From Phycisphaerae bacterium (GTDB taxonomy: Bacteria; Planctomycetota; Phycisphaerae; Sedimentisphaerales; Anaerobacaceae): a DNA stretch of 64,000 nt. The notes under the pieces are model-generated. The model made no database searches and was not told the origin of the DNA. It saw only the letters and a list, made by a program, of their open reading frames with translations. Numbering within the stretch: the stretch's first letter is position 1; each line of letters starts with the position of its first letter. Positions 12,023-20,932 of the stretch are shown piece after piece. The position numbers were made by a program, and so were the translations under genes. The DNA is taken from positions 142,872 to 206,871 of the forward strand of contig JAQTLP010000005.1 of NCBI GenBank assembly GCA_028714855.1, given 5' to 3'.

Positions 12023-12511
12023 TTACGCCAATTCGACTACCGCACCAACGGCTTCGAGCTTCGCTTTTGCGGCATCGGCGTCGGCTTTACTCAGCCCTTC
12101 TTTGACCGGCTTTGGAGCGCCTTCGACAAGATCTTTAGCTTCTTTCAAGCCTAATCCGGTAATCGCTCTTACTTCTTTGATAACCTGAATCTTCTTATCT
12201 CCAGCGGCCTTGAGAACCACAGTAAAACTGGTCTTCTCTTCTTTTTCTTCCGCCTGACCACCCGCCGCAGGCCCTGCCATCATAACAGCGCCGCCGGCTG
12301 CCGGCTCGATTCCGTATTCTTCCTTGAGATAATCGCCAAGCTCTTTCGCCTGCATCAGCGTCAGCTTGACTATCTTGTCACCGAGAGTCTTAATCTCGCT
12401 GTTCCATTCCTTTGTCTCTTTAACTTCCTTTGCTTTTTTAGGTTCCTTCGCTTCCTGCGACTTTCCCGCTTCCTCGGTCTGTTTCGTTTCTTTTGCTGCT
12501 TCTTCTGCCAT
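12023..12511 (-). CDS. rplL: 50S ribosomal protein L7/L12 with charged N-terminal extension
   Basis: L7/L12 forms the flexible stalk that recruits translation GTPases. The usual length is 120-130 residues; this one is 162. Residues 1-36 are an extra Lys/Glu-rich tail, followed by the normal N-terminal dimerisation helices ([17 protein letters not shown]), an Ala/Gly hinge and the C-terminal domain ([21 protein letters not shown]). The extended start is supported by an AGGAG ribosome-binding site about nine bases upstream of the ATG, and there is no other Met before the dimerisation helix. It follows rplJ by about 100 bp, as expected for the stalk pair. Confidence 0.95.
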   Translation of the reverse strand: MAEEAAKETKQTEEAGKSQEAKEPKKAKEVKETKEWNSEIKTLGDKIVKLTLMQAKELGDYLKEEYGIEPAAGGAVMMAGPAAGGQAEEKEEKTSFTVVLKAAGDKKIQVIKEVRAITGLGLKEAKDLVEGAPKPVKEGLSKADADAAKAKLEAVGAVVELA

Positions 12512-12613
12512 TTTCGTTAACTCCTATCTGTTAGCACCCGTTGGTAGCCGAAACTACGTCGTTTCGTTTAACCCTCGATGGGGGCAGCCATACAGGTAAT
12601 CTCAAATTTCTCT

Positions 12614-13147
12614 TTACGCCGCTTGCGGCTTCGCCTTTTCGGAAATCGTTTTTATACAACCCGCAATGTTTCTTGCAGGGGCCATAACAGCAGCGGCCAA
12701 TCTTGACGCAGGCGACTGTGCCAGGCTGACAATCCTGCCCAGCAATTCCGCTCGCGTCGGCATCTTTGAAAGACCCTTCGCTCCATTAGCATCCAATACC
12801 ATGCCGTCCAGAAAGGCACCTTTAACCTCTATCACCGGAATCTTCTTGCCGTATTCCGCTATTTCTTTGGCAACGTCAACTATGCTGTCTCCGCCGTAAG
12901 CTATAGTGCAGGTCCCCCTAAATAGTGACGCCGCCGGTTCCATCTGCCGGCTGCTCAACGCCCTTTTAAACAGCGAATTCTTCACCACCGACAACCTGAT
13001 GCCCTTTTCCTTTAACCCGCCTCGCATCAGGTTTCCATCGACACCGCCGAGACCTTTGGTGCTGATAACAAGAAAATCCTTGATATTTTCACCAACGATT
13101 TTCTTTTCCAGTTCCGACTGCTGCAAATTTTTTACGTATTTACTCAT
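12614..13147 (-). CDS. rplJ: 50S ribosomal protein L10
   Basis: L10 is the stalk base that carries L7/L12 dimers and anchors them to 23S rRNA. The 177-residue product is of normal length. It has the N-terminal rRNA-binding domain with the conserved [11 protein letters not shown] helix and a C-terminal Ala-rich helix that would bind L7/L12. It lies between rplA and rplL. The 74-bp leader between rplA and rplJ is short, and I could not make out a clear autoregulatory L10-binding structure in it by eye. Confidence 0.95.
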   Translation of the reverse strand: MSKYVKNLQQSELEKKIVGENIKDFLVISTKGLGGVDGNLMRGGLKEKGIRLSVVKNSLFKRALSSRQMEPAASLFRGTCTIAYGGDSIVDVAKEIAEYGKKIPVIEVKGAFLDGMVLDANGAKGLSKMPTRAELLGRIVSLAQSPASRLAAAVMAPARNIAGCIKTISEKAKPQAA

Positions 13148-13221
13148 CTTTTCACCTTAAATCTTTATGTGCTTACCATAACTGTTTCACGCTCCTGCCC
13201 GCTCGCCATAGCCAGGGGACA

Positions 13222-13896
13222 TTAAACGCTGACTATTACGCTCGGGCTCATCGCCGCAGATATGCACACTTTTTTGATATACGTGCCTTTTGTTGATACA
13301 GGCTTAATTTTCCTTATATGCGAAATAAATGCCTCGATATTGGCGATTAATTTCTCCGCCTCGAAGCTCTGCTTGCCTACTATTACGTGGACGTTTCCGC
13401 CGGCGTCGTTCTTAAATTCGACCTTGCCTGCAGCAAACTCAGCTACTGCTGTCGCAACATCGGCGGTTACCGAGCCGTTTTTCGGCGAAGGCATTTTACC
13501 TTGCGGCCCGAGAACTCGGCCCAGTTTGCCAACCTTGCCCATCACCTTCGGTGATGCAATAGCAACATCGAAATCCAGCCAGCCGTCAGAAACCTTCTTT
13601 ACCAGTTCATCGCAGCCGGCCTCAATAGCACCGGCAGCCTTTGCCGCCTCGATGTCCTTGTCCTCACAGAAAGCGATAACTTTCTTCTGCTTACCTATCC
13701 CATGAGGTAAAGATAGCGAGCCGCGAATCAATTGGTCGCTCTGCTTTGGGTCAACACCCAAATGCAGCACGCATTCTATACTCTGGTCAAACTTTACTGA
13801 GTTAAACGATTTTATCTTTGCGACCGCCTCAGCCAGGCTTACCGGCTCGTCGCTTCGCTGCTCGAATTCCTTTTTGTATCTCTTGCCTTTATTCAT
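13222..13896 (-). CDS. rplA: 50S ribosomal protein L1
   Basis: L1 forms the mobile stalk next to the E site and often represses its own operon. The start chosen is the ATG at 13896, giving 224 residues beginning MNKGKRYKK, which fits the family length. A longer frame starting at 13971 would add 25 non-conserved residues lying wholly inside rplK and is rejected. The chosen start overlaps the rplK stop by 8 bp, a sign of translational coupling. The conserved [17 protein letters not shown] signature is present. Confidence 0.95.
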   Translation of the reverse strand: MNKGKRYKKEFEQRSDEPVSLAEAVAKIKSFNSVKFDQSIECVLHLGVDPKQSDQLIRGSLSLPHGIGKQKKVIAFCEDKDIEAAKAAGAIEAGCDELVKKVSDGWLDFDVAIASPKVMGKVGKLGRVLGPQGKMPSPKNGSVTADVATAVAEFAAGKVEFKNDAGGNVHVIVGKQSFEAEKLIANIEAFISHIRKIKPVSTKGTYIKKVCISAAMSPSVIVSV

Positions 13897-14353
13897 GCTT
13901 CGTTTCTGGTACCTCACTTGCTGCTTCTTTAGATACCACCTCGACACCCATGCTTCGGGCGGTACCCTCAATAATTTTTACGGCCTGTTCCAGACTGTAC
14001 GCGTTCAGGTCCTTCATCTTGGCTTGGGCGATTTTACGCACCTGCTCCGGAGTTACTTTCCCGACCTTTTCTTTATTCGGAACGCCGCTGCCCTTTGCGA
14101 TTTCCGCCGCCTGTTTCAGCAAAACCGCCGCAGGTGGACTTTTCACCTCGAAGCTGAAACTCTTGTCCTTATAAAGGGTTATCACAACAGGCACAATTGT
14201 TCCGTTAAGCTCTTTTGTTCGTTCGTTGAACTGCGAAACGAACTGGCCGATGTTAACGCCGTGCTGTCCCAGTGCAGGACCTATCGGCGGGGCAGGAGTC
14301 GCCTGTCCGCCGGGAGCCTGCAACTTAATCTTTACTGCTACTTCTTTGGCCAT
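13889..14353 (-). CDS. rplK: 50S ribosomal protein L11
   Basis: L11 binds the GTPase-associated centre of 23S rRNA together with L10 and L7/L12. The 154-residue product has the proline-rich N-terminal segment ([12 protein letters not shown]) and the C-terminal rRNA-binding domain with [21 protein letters not shown]. It ends in a short Glu-rich tail, a little longer than the common 141 residues. It is 10 bp after nusG and overlaps rplA by 8 bp. Confidence 0.96.
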   Translation of the reverse strand: MAKEVAVKIKLQAPGGQATPAPPIGPALGQHGVNIGQFVSQFNERTKELNGTIVPVVITLYKDKSFSFEVKSPPAAVLLKQAAEIAKGSGVPNKEKVGKVTPEQVRKIAQAKMKDLNAYSLEQAVKIIEGTARSMGVEVVSKEAASEVPETKHE

Positions 14354-14363
14354 TACTTGTCCT

Positions 14364-14906
14364 CTATATCTTCTCTATCTGCCAATACTCTATATCCAGA
14401 GGCGTGCTTCGCCCGAATATCGTAACTATCACCTTCACTATCCCCCTGCTCGAATCGATCGAATCGACCGTCCCTTCGAAATTCTCAAAAGCGCCTTCCC
14501 GAATTTTAATCATGTCACCCTTCTTGAATTCGACCTTGATGCTCGGTGCTTCCTCCGGCTTTTCCGCCTCTAAAAGCATCTTGGCAACGTCTGTATCGCG
14601 CATCGGAGTAGGCATTCCTTCGGTGCCGATAAAATCTCCAACTCCGGAAGTTTCCTTAATTATAAACCAGGCAGACTCCGAAACCCGTCCGTCCACCGTC
14701 GGCTCCATCTCCATAAAAACATAACCAGGATAAAGTTTCCGCTTATGGACCGTTTGCTTGCCGCCGCGAATACGCTTAACCTGCTCCACGGGAACCTCTA
14801 TCCTGCCGACAATACCCTTCAAATCCTCCCTCTGCATCTTCTGGGAAAGAGCCTCTTTCACCTGCATCTCTTTATTCGCCGCAACTCGCAAGACATACCA
14901 CTGCAT
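14364..14906 (-). CDS. nusG: Transcription termination/antitermination factor NusG
   Basis: NusG binds RNA polymerase and couples it to Rho or the ribosome. The 180-residue product starts with the NGN domain ([13 protein letters not shown]) and contains the conserved PGYVFMEME strand. It ends with the KOW domain ([18 protein letters not shown]). An insert-free two-domain form is typical. It lies between secE and rplK, the usual place, and its start is 71 bp after the secE stop. Confidence 0.96.
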   Translation of the reverse strand: MQWYVLRVAANKEMQVKEALSQKMQREDLKGIVGRIEVPVEQVKRIRGGKQTVHKRKLYPGYVFMEMEPTVDGRVSESAWFIIKETSGVGDFIGTEGMPTPMRDTDVAKMLLEAEKPEEAPSIKVEFKKGDMIKIREGAFENFEGTVDSIDSSRGIVKVIVTIFGRSTPLDIEYWQIEKI

Positions 14907-14977
14907 ACCAATACCTGCCTCTAAAAATCTGACCGGTTTAATACTGACTGGTCCATCCGAGTAATTTACGTTCTAAC

Positions 14978-15364
14978 CTAAAGGCCGAAAACCTCGGTAA
15001 AAAAGAGCTTAAATCCTAAATCTGCAGAGCCAAGAAACACCGCCATAATAATCACAAGCACAATAACGATAAACGTCGAAACCGCTATTTCCTTTCTGCT
15101 TGACCAGCTGACCTTTTTCATCTCGCCTTCAGCTGCAATCAGAAAATCAGCAATCGAAGACTTGTTCGACAGCCAAAAAATCAAAACTGCAAACCCGGCA
15201 GCTATGCCGACCGGAACCATTGTCGACACCCACAAGCCCATATCAGCGCCGTCTAATTTCTGGTAAAGCAGCAAACATCCTACCGCCGCTACTAACCCGA
15301 AACCAAAAGCGCTGCCAAGCCTTGTGTATTTAGCCTGACCTCGTTTATAAATACCAAATATCAT
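14978..15364 (-). CDS. secE: Preprotein translocase subunit SecE, three-helix form
   Basis: SecE clamps the SecY channel in the inner membrane. The 128-residue protein has three apparent membrane segments, near residues 19-37, 46-65 and 95-120. The conserved cytoplasmic amphipathic segment, with EMKKVSWSSRKE, precedes the last one. Many bacteria have a short one-helix SecE; this is the longer type seen in E. coli. Position upstream of nusG and downstream of tRNA-Trp supports the assignment. Confidence 0.92.
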   Translation of the reverse strand: MIFGIYKRGQAKYTRLGSAFGFGLVAAVGCLLLYQKLDGADMGLWVSTMVPVGIAAGFAVLIFWLSNKSSIADFLIAAEGEMKKVSWSSRKEIAVSTFIVIVLVIIMAVFLGSADLGFKLFFTEVFGL

Positions 15365-15446
15365 ATCTGACCAATCCCTTTTAACTTCCGAACTTCAACT
15401 TATAACCTTCAATCGGTTCCACCAAGCCCCTCCCCCTGAAACGGAA

Positions 15447-15519
15447 CAGGCCAGGGAGGCCTCGAACCCCCAACCTTCGGTTTTGGAGACCGACGCTCTG
15501 CCAATTGAGCTACTGGCCT
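15447..15519 (-). tRNA. tRNA-Trp (anticodon CCA)
   Basis: The minus strand folds as a 73-nt cloverleaf. The acceptor is AGGCCAG paired with CTGGCCT, the D-loop carries AGCTCAATTGG, and the anticodon stem TCGGT/ACCGA encloses the loop CTCCAAA with anticodon CCA. The T-loop is GTTCGAG. No CCA tail is encoded. It lies between rpmG and secE, a common place for tRNA-Trp. Confidence 0.95.
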
Positions 15520-15557
15520 ATCTTTTTCTCCTATTGCCAACCACAGGCTGGTTTTTA

Positions 15558-15725
15558 TTACTTACGCCGTATCTTATGAACAGTATGCGCTCGTTCATTG
15601 CTGCAAAACTTCTTTAGCTCTATTTTCGGCGCACCCTCTGCTGTACTGACATTCGTGCGGTAGTTTCTATGGCCACACTGTTTGCACTCAAGCCATACAT
15701 CTTCTCTTTTGCTTTTCTTAGCCAT
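15558..15725 (-). CDS. rpmG: 50S ribosomal protein L33
   Basis: This is a 55-residue small ribosomal protein beginning MAKKSKREDVWLECKQCG and ending HKIRRK. L33 sits near the E site of the 50S subunit. The first zinc pair, Cys14 and Cys17, is present. The second half-site reads C41-S-N-E44, so the fourth usual Cys ligand is replaced by Glu. Zinc binding may be weak or use another ligand. The gene lies between tuf and tRNA-Trp, the usual tuf-rpmG-secE-nusG order, which together with the sequence makes the call firm despite the short length. Confidence 0.92.
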   Translation of the reverse strand: MAKKSKREDVWLECKQCGHRNYRTNVSTAEGAPKIELKKFCSNERAHTVHKIRRK

Positions 15726-15746
15726 AAAACCTGTCCCCGCTATGCC

Positions 15747-15774
15747 CCCGCTTTTGCATTAGCAAAAAAGCGGG
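15747..15774 (-). terminator. Hairpin downstream of tuf
   Basis: An inverted repeat (CCCGCTTTTGC paired with GCAAAAAAGCGGG, 4-5-nt loop) lies about 45 bp after the tuf stop, between tuf and rpmG. There is no clear T-run after it on the minus strand. It may be a processing or pausing hairpin instead of a full terminator. Confidence 0.4.
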
Positions 15775-15820
15775 AGGGCTCTTGATATTTATGGAGCTCA
15801 ACTACTATTCAGAAATACGT

Positions 15821-17047
15821 TTATTCAATGATCTTGATCACCACTCCGGCGCCGACCGTTCGGCCTCCTTCTCGGATAGCGAAGCGAAGACCTTCTTCCA
15901 TAGCGATTGGTGAAATAATCTCCACCTCCATCGCTATGTTATCGCCGGGCATACACATCTCGGCTGGCTTGCCTTCTCGGCTCTTTATCGCCTTGACGGC
16001 ACCGGTAACGTCGGTCGTTCTGAAATAAAACTGCGGCTTGTAGCCTGCAAAGAACGGCGAATGACGTCCGCCTTCCTCTTTGGTTAATACGTAAACCTCG
16101 GCATCAAAATGTGTATGAGGCGTAATCGAGCCTGGTGCCGCAATAACTTGGCCGCGCTGCAAGTCATTCTTTTCTACACCACGCAGGAGCAAGCCGACGT
16201 TATCACCGGCCTGACCTTCGTCGAGCGTCTTATTAAACATCTCTACGCCGGTCACAACCGTCTTTCGTATATCTTTGGACAATCCGATGATTGCCACTTC
16301 ATCGCCGACATGAACTTTGCCGCGGTCAATTCGGCCTGTGCCAACCGTTCCTCGGCCTTTTATACTGAAAACATCCTCTATCGGCATCAAAAACGGTTTA
16401 TCGACGTCTCGCACCGGCATCGGTATATACTTATCCATTGCATCGAGCAGCTCAACTATCGGTTTGCACTCAGGGTCGTCAATGCTCGCAGCCCTCATCG
16501 CCTTAATCGCAGAACCGCGGATTATTGGCGTCTCGTCTCCGGGGAAATCGTATTTGCTAAGTAATTCTCTTGTCTCCAATTCAACCAAATCCAGCAATTC
16601 AGGGTCGTCAACAAGGTCCACCTTGTTCAGGAACACCACAATTTTCGGCACATTGACCTGACGGGCAAGCAGAATGTGTTCGCGGGTCTGAGGCATAGGG
16701 CCGTCGGCTGCACTGACCACAAGAATAGCTCCATCCATCTGCGCCGCTCCTGTTATCATGTTCTTGACGTAATCGGCGTGGCCGGGGCAGTCGATATGTG
16801 CATAATGCCGGTTGTCCGTTACGTATTCAACGTGTGCTGTGGAGATGGTCAGAATCTTTGTGTCGTCACGTCGCCCTTGAGATTCAGACGCCTTGGCGAT
16901 GTCATCGTATGATTTAAACTTGCATAGCCCCTTAAACTCCATAACCTTCGTCATCGCCGCCGTCAATGTCGTCTTGCCATGGTCAACGTGACCGATTGTT
17001 CCAACGTTTACGTGTGGTTTTGTCCGTTCAAATACTGCTTTAGCCAT
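15821..17047 (-). CDS. tuf: Elongation factor Tu with divergent switch I
   Basis: EF-Tu delivers aminoacyl-tRNA to the ribosome as a GTPase. The start is the ATG at 17047, which has a perfect GGAGG ribosome-binding site 6 bases upstream; a TTG four codons earlier lacks one. The product is 408 residues. The P-loop GHVDHGKT (19-26), DCPGH (86-90) and NKVD are intact. Switch I, normally ending in RGITI, instead reads KILTI at residues 64-68 and is preceded by a Ser/Arg/Asp segment (SESQGRRDD). The Mg-contacting Thr is kept at Thr67. From memory I associate this variant with Planctomycetes. The gene sits between tRNA-Thr and rpmG. Confidence 0.96.
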   Translation of the reverse strand: MAKAVFERTKPHVNVGTIGHVDHGKTTLTAAMTKVMEFKGLCKFKSYDDIAKASESQGRRDDTKILTISTAHVEYVTDNRHYAHIDCPGHADYVKNMITGAAQMDGAILVVSAADGPMPQTREHILLARQVNVPKIVVFLNKVDLVDDPELLDLVELETRELLSKYDFPGDETPIIRGSAIKAMRAASIDDPECKPIVELLDAMDKYIPMPVRDVDKPFLMPIEDVFSIKGRGTVGTGRIDRGKVHVGDEVAIIGLSKDIRKTVVTGVEMFNKTLDEGQAGDNVGLLLRGVEKNDLQRGQVIAAPGSITPHTHFDAEVYVLTKEEGGRHSPFFAGYKPQFYFRTTDVTGAVKAIKSREGKPAEMCMPGDNIAMEVEIISPIAMEEGLRFAIREGGRTVGAGVVIKIIE

Positions 17048-17225
17048 ATAAACCTCCAATGTGTAGGGTTACTTTTTATATCCCTATTCTCTTCCTCTAA
17101 AACAAATCTCAATCCTTATATAAACGCCAAGTCAAAACAACCATATCTCACGCCATCCGATGACAGCGACGAATAAAGTGTCTCAACTGCAAAATAAGCC
17201 TTCTCTACAGGGCTTGCTTTCATTT

Positions 17226-17298
<73 letters not shown>

Positions 17299-17759
17299 AA
17301 TATCGTTTTTCCCGTTCGGCACTATTCTAACGGCCGGTCAAACAATAAACAAAAGGTGCGCTCCACCCTTCTTTCCTGCCTCGATTAACCTAAACAATCA
17401 GCGCAGGAATTTATAGCGTCCACCGATTCTATTTATTGCAAAACGGGTAATCTATGAAAATAACCGTAAAAGTGCAAACATAAAAACCAAAAAAATGCAA
17501 AAAAAACAAAAAAATCTGAAAATATTCAAATTTTTCGCTTTTTCGCGGAAAATCATACTGAAAAGGCCTTTATCGCCGCATCGGTACACTGACCCGCACT
17601 TAAGGTTATAACATGGATTTTGATAGTATAATTAGGATACAGATGCCTTACAAACCCGATTTTGGCTCATTAACCCCGGAAAGAAGCTTAAATAAGTAGT
17701 AATTCGAATAAGGTTTTGATATTATCGCCGAATTGAAAGGTTTATCAGGGACGTAAAAT
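17299..17759. other. Divergent intergenic region between tRNA-Thr/tuf and a radical SAM gene
   Basis: No gene is visible in these 461 bp. The middle (about 17450-17540) is very A-rich on the plus strand. It must hold the promoter for the leftward ribosomal cluster, but I found no convincing minus-strand -35/-10 pair with normal spacing. On the plus side a perfect TATAAT at 17627-17632 is a plausible -10 for the radical SAM gene, without a good -35. Confidence 0.5.
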
Positions 17760-19211
17760 ATGCCAGAGCCTCATAAGTACCGCCACGCCCTATGCCTGTA
17801 TCCTTATTATGCAGGGGAAAGGGGCACAGGTTTAGACTTCTTTCCGCCGACAGGGTTGGAGTACGTGGCTACCGCCCTGAAAGATCACGTAGGACAAATC
17901 AGCCTGATTGACCTCCGTTATAAGCGGTCTCTGCTGGCGCCTCGGAATATGTTCGAGTTTATCCAAAAAAACATCGATTTGATTTGCATCAGTATTGGCT
18001 GGAGGGCGCAATACAAAAAAGTTTGTGATTATATCAGCCGATTGCCCCATGCCCAAATGACCGTTGTCGGCGGACGCGAGGCAACCGACAAGGTGGAGGA
18101 TGTTTTTCTGCGATGCCCAAACGTCGATGTTGTTGTTCGCGGGGAAGGCGAGCAGACTATCCAGGAGCTTGCAGATGGACAGCCGTTGGATGGAATTCTT
18201 GGCCTGTCTTACAGGCATAATGGTAAAATCATTCACAACCCGAACCGGCCGCTCCAGCCTATCGAAGATATCGCTCCCCCGGACCGCAGCCTGAGGCAAA
18301 ACCGCTACTTCCCTGTCGCTCATGGAATACGTTTGCTGCCAATTGAGTTTGACACTATCCTCGGTTCACGGGGTTGTCCCTACAAATGTAAGTTTTGTAC
18401 ATTCAGCGTGAATCCTTTGGGACAAAAGCGTGACTACGTCGCTCGGTCGCCGGAATCGGTGGTAGATGAAATCGAAGCCTGTAAGGGAAATAGGATTATT
18501 TTTGCTGATGACAATTTCTTCGTTAATCCGGACCGCGTTGAGCGTATATGCGATTTAATCATAGAAAGAGGCATAGATAAAATATACTTCGCTAATGCGA
18601 GAATCGAGGCGGCCAGGCACCCACGCATGCTCGAAAAAGCTTACCGCGCGGGATTTCGAATGCTTCTGCTGGGTATTGAGTCCGCAAGCGATAGAATCCT
18701 CGAACAGCTAAACAAGGGATTTAACACACAGCAGATTCGGGATGCGTTTACGGTATTCCGGCAGTTCCCCTTCTTTTACCATGCCTACTTCATCTATGGC
18801 AATATTGGTGAGACTGAGGAAGAAATGATGGCCATACCTGATTTCGCCAAAGAGCTTGGAGCGCACACTATCAACCTTAGTATGCTTCGCGTCGATAACT
18901 TCTCACCGTTGCGGCAGTTGGTGGAAAACACGCCTGGCTGCCGCATCAGCAAAAACGGGAATGTCTATTCACGCGAGTTTGACAGGAAAAGGCTCGGGCG
19001 TATTCGCAATCGGATTCGCAATCGTTTTATGCTTCGGTCGGGACAATTGGCCAAGACACTCACCACCATGCACAACTGCAACATTCTAACTTACCGGCAG
19101 ATGGCCAAACTGGGCTTGATGACGCCTTTGCTTCTGCTGGATTATGTGATTCAAAGAAATGCCAAAACTTTTCGGTACCCAGCTAACATCTCCGAAAGTA
19201 AAGTTCAGTAG
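17760..19211 (+). CDS. B12-binding-domain radical SAM protein, function unknown
   Basis: The 483-residue protein has the layout of the cobalamin-binding radical SAM group (BchE-like). A Rossmann-type N-terminal domain (residues about 1-160, with CISIGWRAQY and the VVRGEGEQTI segment) is followed by the radical SAM core. The 4Fe-4S ligands are Cys206, Cys210 and Cys213 (CPYKCKFC). A GIESASD motif follows, as in other members. The classical DxHxxG cobalamin motif is not seen in the N-terminal domain, so cobalamin may be bound base-off or not at all. It is monocistronic, with no pathway genes nearby. The reaction cannot be predicted; methylation or ring chemistry on a lipid or cofactor is typical of the family. 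Confidence 0.8.
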   Translation: MPEPHKYRHALCLYPYYAGERGTGLDFFPPTGLEYVATALKDHVGQISLIDLRYKRSLLAPRNMFEFIQKNIDLICISIGWRAQYKKVCDYISRLPHAQMTVVGGREATDKVEDVFLRCPNVDVVVRGEGEQTIQELADGQPLDGILGLSYRHNGKIIHNPNRPLQPIEDIAPPDRSLRQNRYFPVAHGIRLLPIEFDTILGSRGCPYKCKFCTFSVNPLGQKRDYVARSPESVVDEIEACKGNRIIFADDNFFVNPDRVERICDLIIERGIDKIYFANARIEAARHPRMLEKAYRAGFRMLLLGIESASDRILEQLNKGFNTQQIRDAFTVFRQFPFFYHAYFIYGNIGETEEEMMAIPDFAKELGAHTINLSMLRVDNFSPLRQLVENTPGCRISKNGNVYSREFDRKRLGRIRNRIRNRFMLRSGQLAKTLTTMHNCNILTYRQMAKLGLMTPLLLLDYVIQRNAKTFRYPANISESKVQ

Positions 19212-19555
19212 TGCCTCTGAGCAAAAACATACAAATTGCTTACGAAAAATTCCCCTTAACCGCCTCTAATTTCTCGGCTTATTTACGTCTGCGGTATGAC
19301 CGGGGCGCTTAGTCCATCGCCGCACCTGCTCCGACCACATCGGCCTGGCCCCCGTATCTTGTGAACTTAATCGCTCTCTGCCAGGCTGGTTCGCTCTCGG
19401 ACGAGCCAAGCTTTTCCGCCAGACACCTCAAATCATCACCGATGCCGCTATCTCATCGGGATATTTCTGTGCCGTGGGAGGCTATAGGAAACTTTTTCCA
19501 TAGCAGGACAGGAATACCATAATTGCCATATAAATTTTGGACAAGAAGAAATATC
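19212..19555. other. Intergenic region carrying a pseudogene remnant
   Basis: No intact gene is present. The region contains a decayed partial copy of the HEAT-repeat gene found at 20915-23236 (described separately at 19297-19449) and, at its right end, leads into the promoter of the haloperoxidase-like gene. Confidence 0.6.
19297..19449 (-). pseudogene. Remnant of a duplicated HEAT-repeat lipoprotein gene
   Basis: Two blocks match the gene at 20915-23236. Positions 19297-19353 match 20943-21000 (its C-terminal end), and 19369-19449 match 21478-21556. The stretch between these blocks in the parent, roughly 470 bp, is missing here. The second block still translates to a variant of LAEKLGSAESEPAW, reading CLAEKLGSSESEPAW. 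It is too short and broken to be functional. The intact parent lies on the other side of the PEP-CTERM gene, in the same orientation. Confidence 0.8.
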
Positions 19556-19584
19556 TTGACAAAATGACCTGGCCAATGTAGACT
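19556..19584 (+). promoter_or_regulatory. Sigma70-type promoter for the haloperoxidase-like gene
   Basis: A perfect TTGACA (-35) and TAGACT (-10) are separated by 17 bp, about 50 bp upstream of the ATG at 19634. The position and spacing are right for a housekeeping promoter. Confidence 0.6.
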
Positions 19585-19633
19585 AATTTTATCTGTATGT
19601 ATTAGGGTGAATTTTTAGTTGCGAGGAGGAAGA

Positions 19634-20932
19634 ATGTGTTACAAATACACAGTGGCTTTGGTTTCAATTATTGTCTTCTCAACTTCCTGTTATGCCGATT
19701 CCGTTCTGGAATGGAACAATATTGCCCTTGAAGCAATCAAGCAGGAGAGTCTTTCGCCTCCGGTCGCCACGCGGGCATTGGCGATATTGCATTGCGCTAT
19801 TTTCGATTCGATGAACGCCATAGAGGGACAATACATATCTTACAATTCCAGTCCCGTGGTCGCGCCAGGCGCCAGTGCTAAAGCCGCTTCCGTATCCGCA
19901 GCGTTCAACACCCTTTCTAATTTACTTCCGAATCAAGCATCCACATTCCTGAATAAATATAACAGTGATATAGCCTCACTTGGGCCGGGCCAGTCTGTCA
20001 ATGATGGAATTGCGACTGGGCTAACGGTTGCCTCTGAAATGTTGGACTTGCGGAGCAACGACGGAAGCAACAATAATTTCATTTATAACGGAGGCACAGA
20101 CCCGGGCGAATGGCGGCCAACCCCGCCAAACTACGAGCCAAGTCTGCTTCCGCTATGGGGTTCTGTTACACCGTTTGCGATTCAAAGCGGTTCCCAGTTC
20201 AGACCTGCAGGCCCGCCCGATCTTTCAAGCCCCGAATATACAGCAGCTTACAATGAAGTAAAAGATTATGGTGCCGTAAACAGCAGTCTCAGAACGCCGG
20301 ATCAGACCGAAATAGCCTATTTCTGGGCAGATGGCGTAGGCACCTATACACCGCCGGGCCATTGGAACAAAATCGCACAGACAGCAGCCGCACAGTTGAG
20401 CTGGTCCGAATACGACAATGCTAGAGCTTTTGCACTGCTGAATATTTCTCTGGCTGACGCGGCAATATCTGCATGGGATGCCAAACATGAATTTTTGTTC
20501 TGGCGGCCTATTACCGCTGTCCGCGAAGGCGAAAATGACACAAATCCTCTTACTGTCGGCGACACAGACTGGCTCCCTCTCCTGTCAACACCACCATTCC
20601 CTGAATACACAAGCGGACACAGCACCTTCAGCGGAGCCGCCGCTGAAGTTCTGGCAGGCCTTGTTGGCTATGATAATTTCGCTTTTGTTACTGACAGTAA
20701 TGGACTGCCGGGCGTCTATCGTTCATTTGACAGCTTTTCCGAAGCTGCGATTGAGGCGGGTGAAAGCAGGATTTACGGCGGTATTCATTTCGATTTTTCT
20801 GATTACACAGGAAGAGACTTCGGTGCGGCATTAAGCGATTACGTATTAGCTAATTATCTGTTACCTGTCCCCGAACCCGCAACGCTTTTGCTGGTTGGAT
20901 TGGGTATGGTGATGTTACGGAGGTTCATTTAA
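19634..20932 (+). CDS. Vanadium haloperoxidase-like secreted protein with PEP-CTERM anchor
   Basis: The start is the ATG at 19634, preceded by AGGAGG; a TTG five codons earlier has no such site. The 432-residue product has a signal peptide (residues about 1-20) and a PAP2/vanadium chloroperoxidase-type domain. All vanadate-site residues line up with correct spacing: Lys284 and Arg291, the SGH triplet at 327-329, and Arg379 with His385. It ends with a PEP-CTERM sorting signal (VPEPATLLL, a hydrophobic helix, RRF). The family oxidises halides with peroxide or, in relatives, acts as acid phosphatase; which applies here is not decided by sequence. It should be exported and sorted by an exosortase. 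It overlaps the convergent HEAT gene by 18 bp. Confidence 0.85.
   Translation: MCYKYTVALVSIIVFSTSCYADSVLEWNNIALEAIKQESLSPPVATRALAILHCAIFDSMNAIEGQYISYNSSPVVAPGASAKAASVSAAFNTLSNLLPNQASTFLNKYNSDIASLGPGQSVNDGIATGLTVASEMLDLRSNDGSNNNFIYNGGTDPGEWRPTPPNYEPSLLPLWGSVTPFAIQSGSQFRPAGPPDLSSPEYTAAYNEVKDYGAVNSSLRTPDQTEIAYFWADGVGTYTPPGHWNKIAQTAAAQLSWSEYDNARAFALLNISLADAAISAWDAKHEFLFWRPITAVREGENDTNPLTVGDTDWLPLLSTPPFPEYTSGHSTFSGAAAEVLAGLVGYDNFAFVTDSNGLPGVYRSFDSFSEAAIEAGESRIYGGIHFDFSDYTGRDFGAALSDYVLANYLLPVPEPATLLLVGLGMVMLRRFI

Noticed and set aside
13897..13971. Longer rplA with 25 extra N-terminal residues
   Set aside because: The extra residues lie entirely inside rplK and are not conserved; ATG 13896 gives the normal family length.
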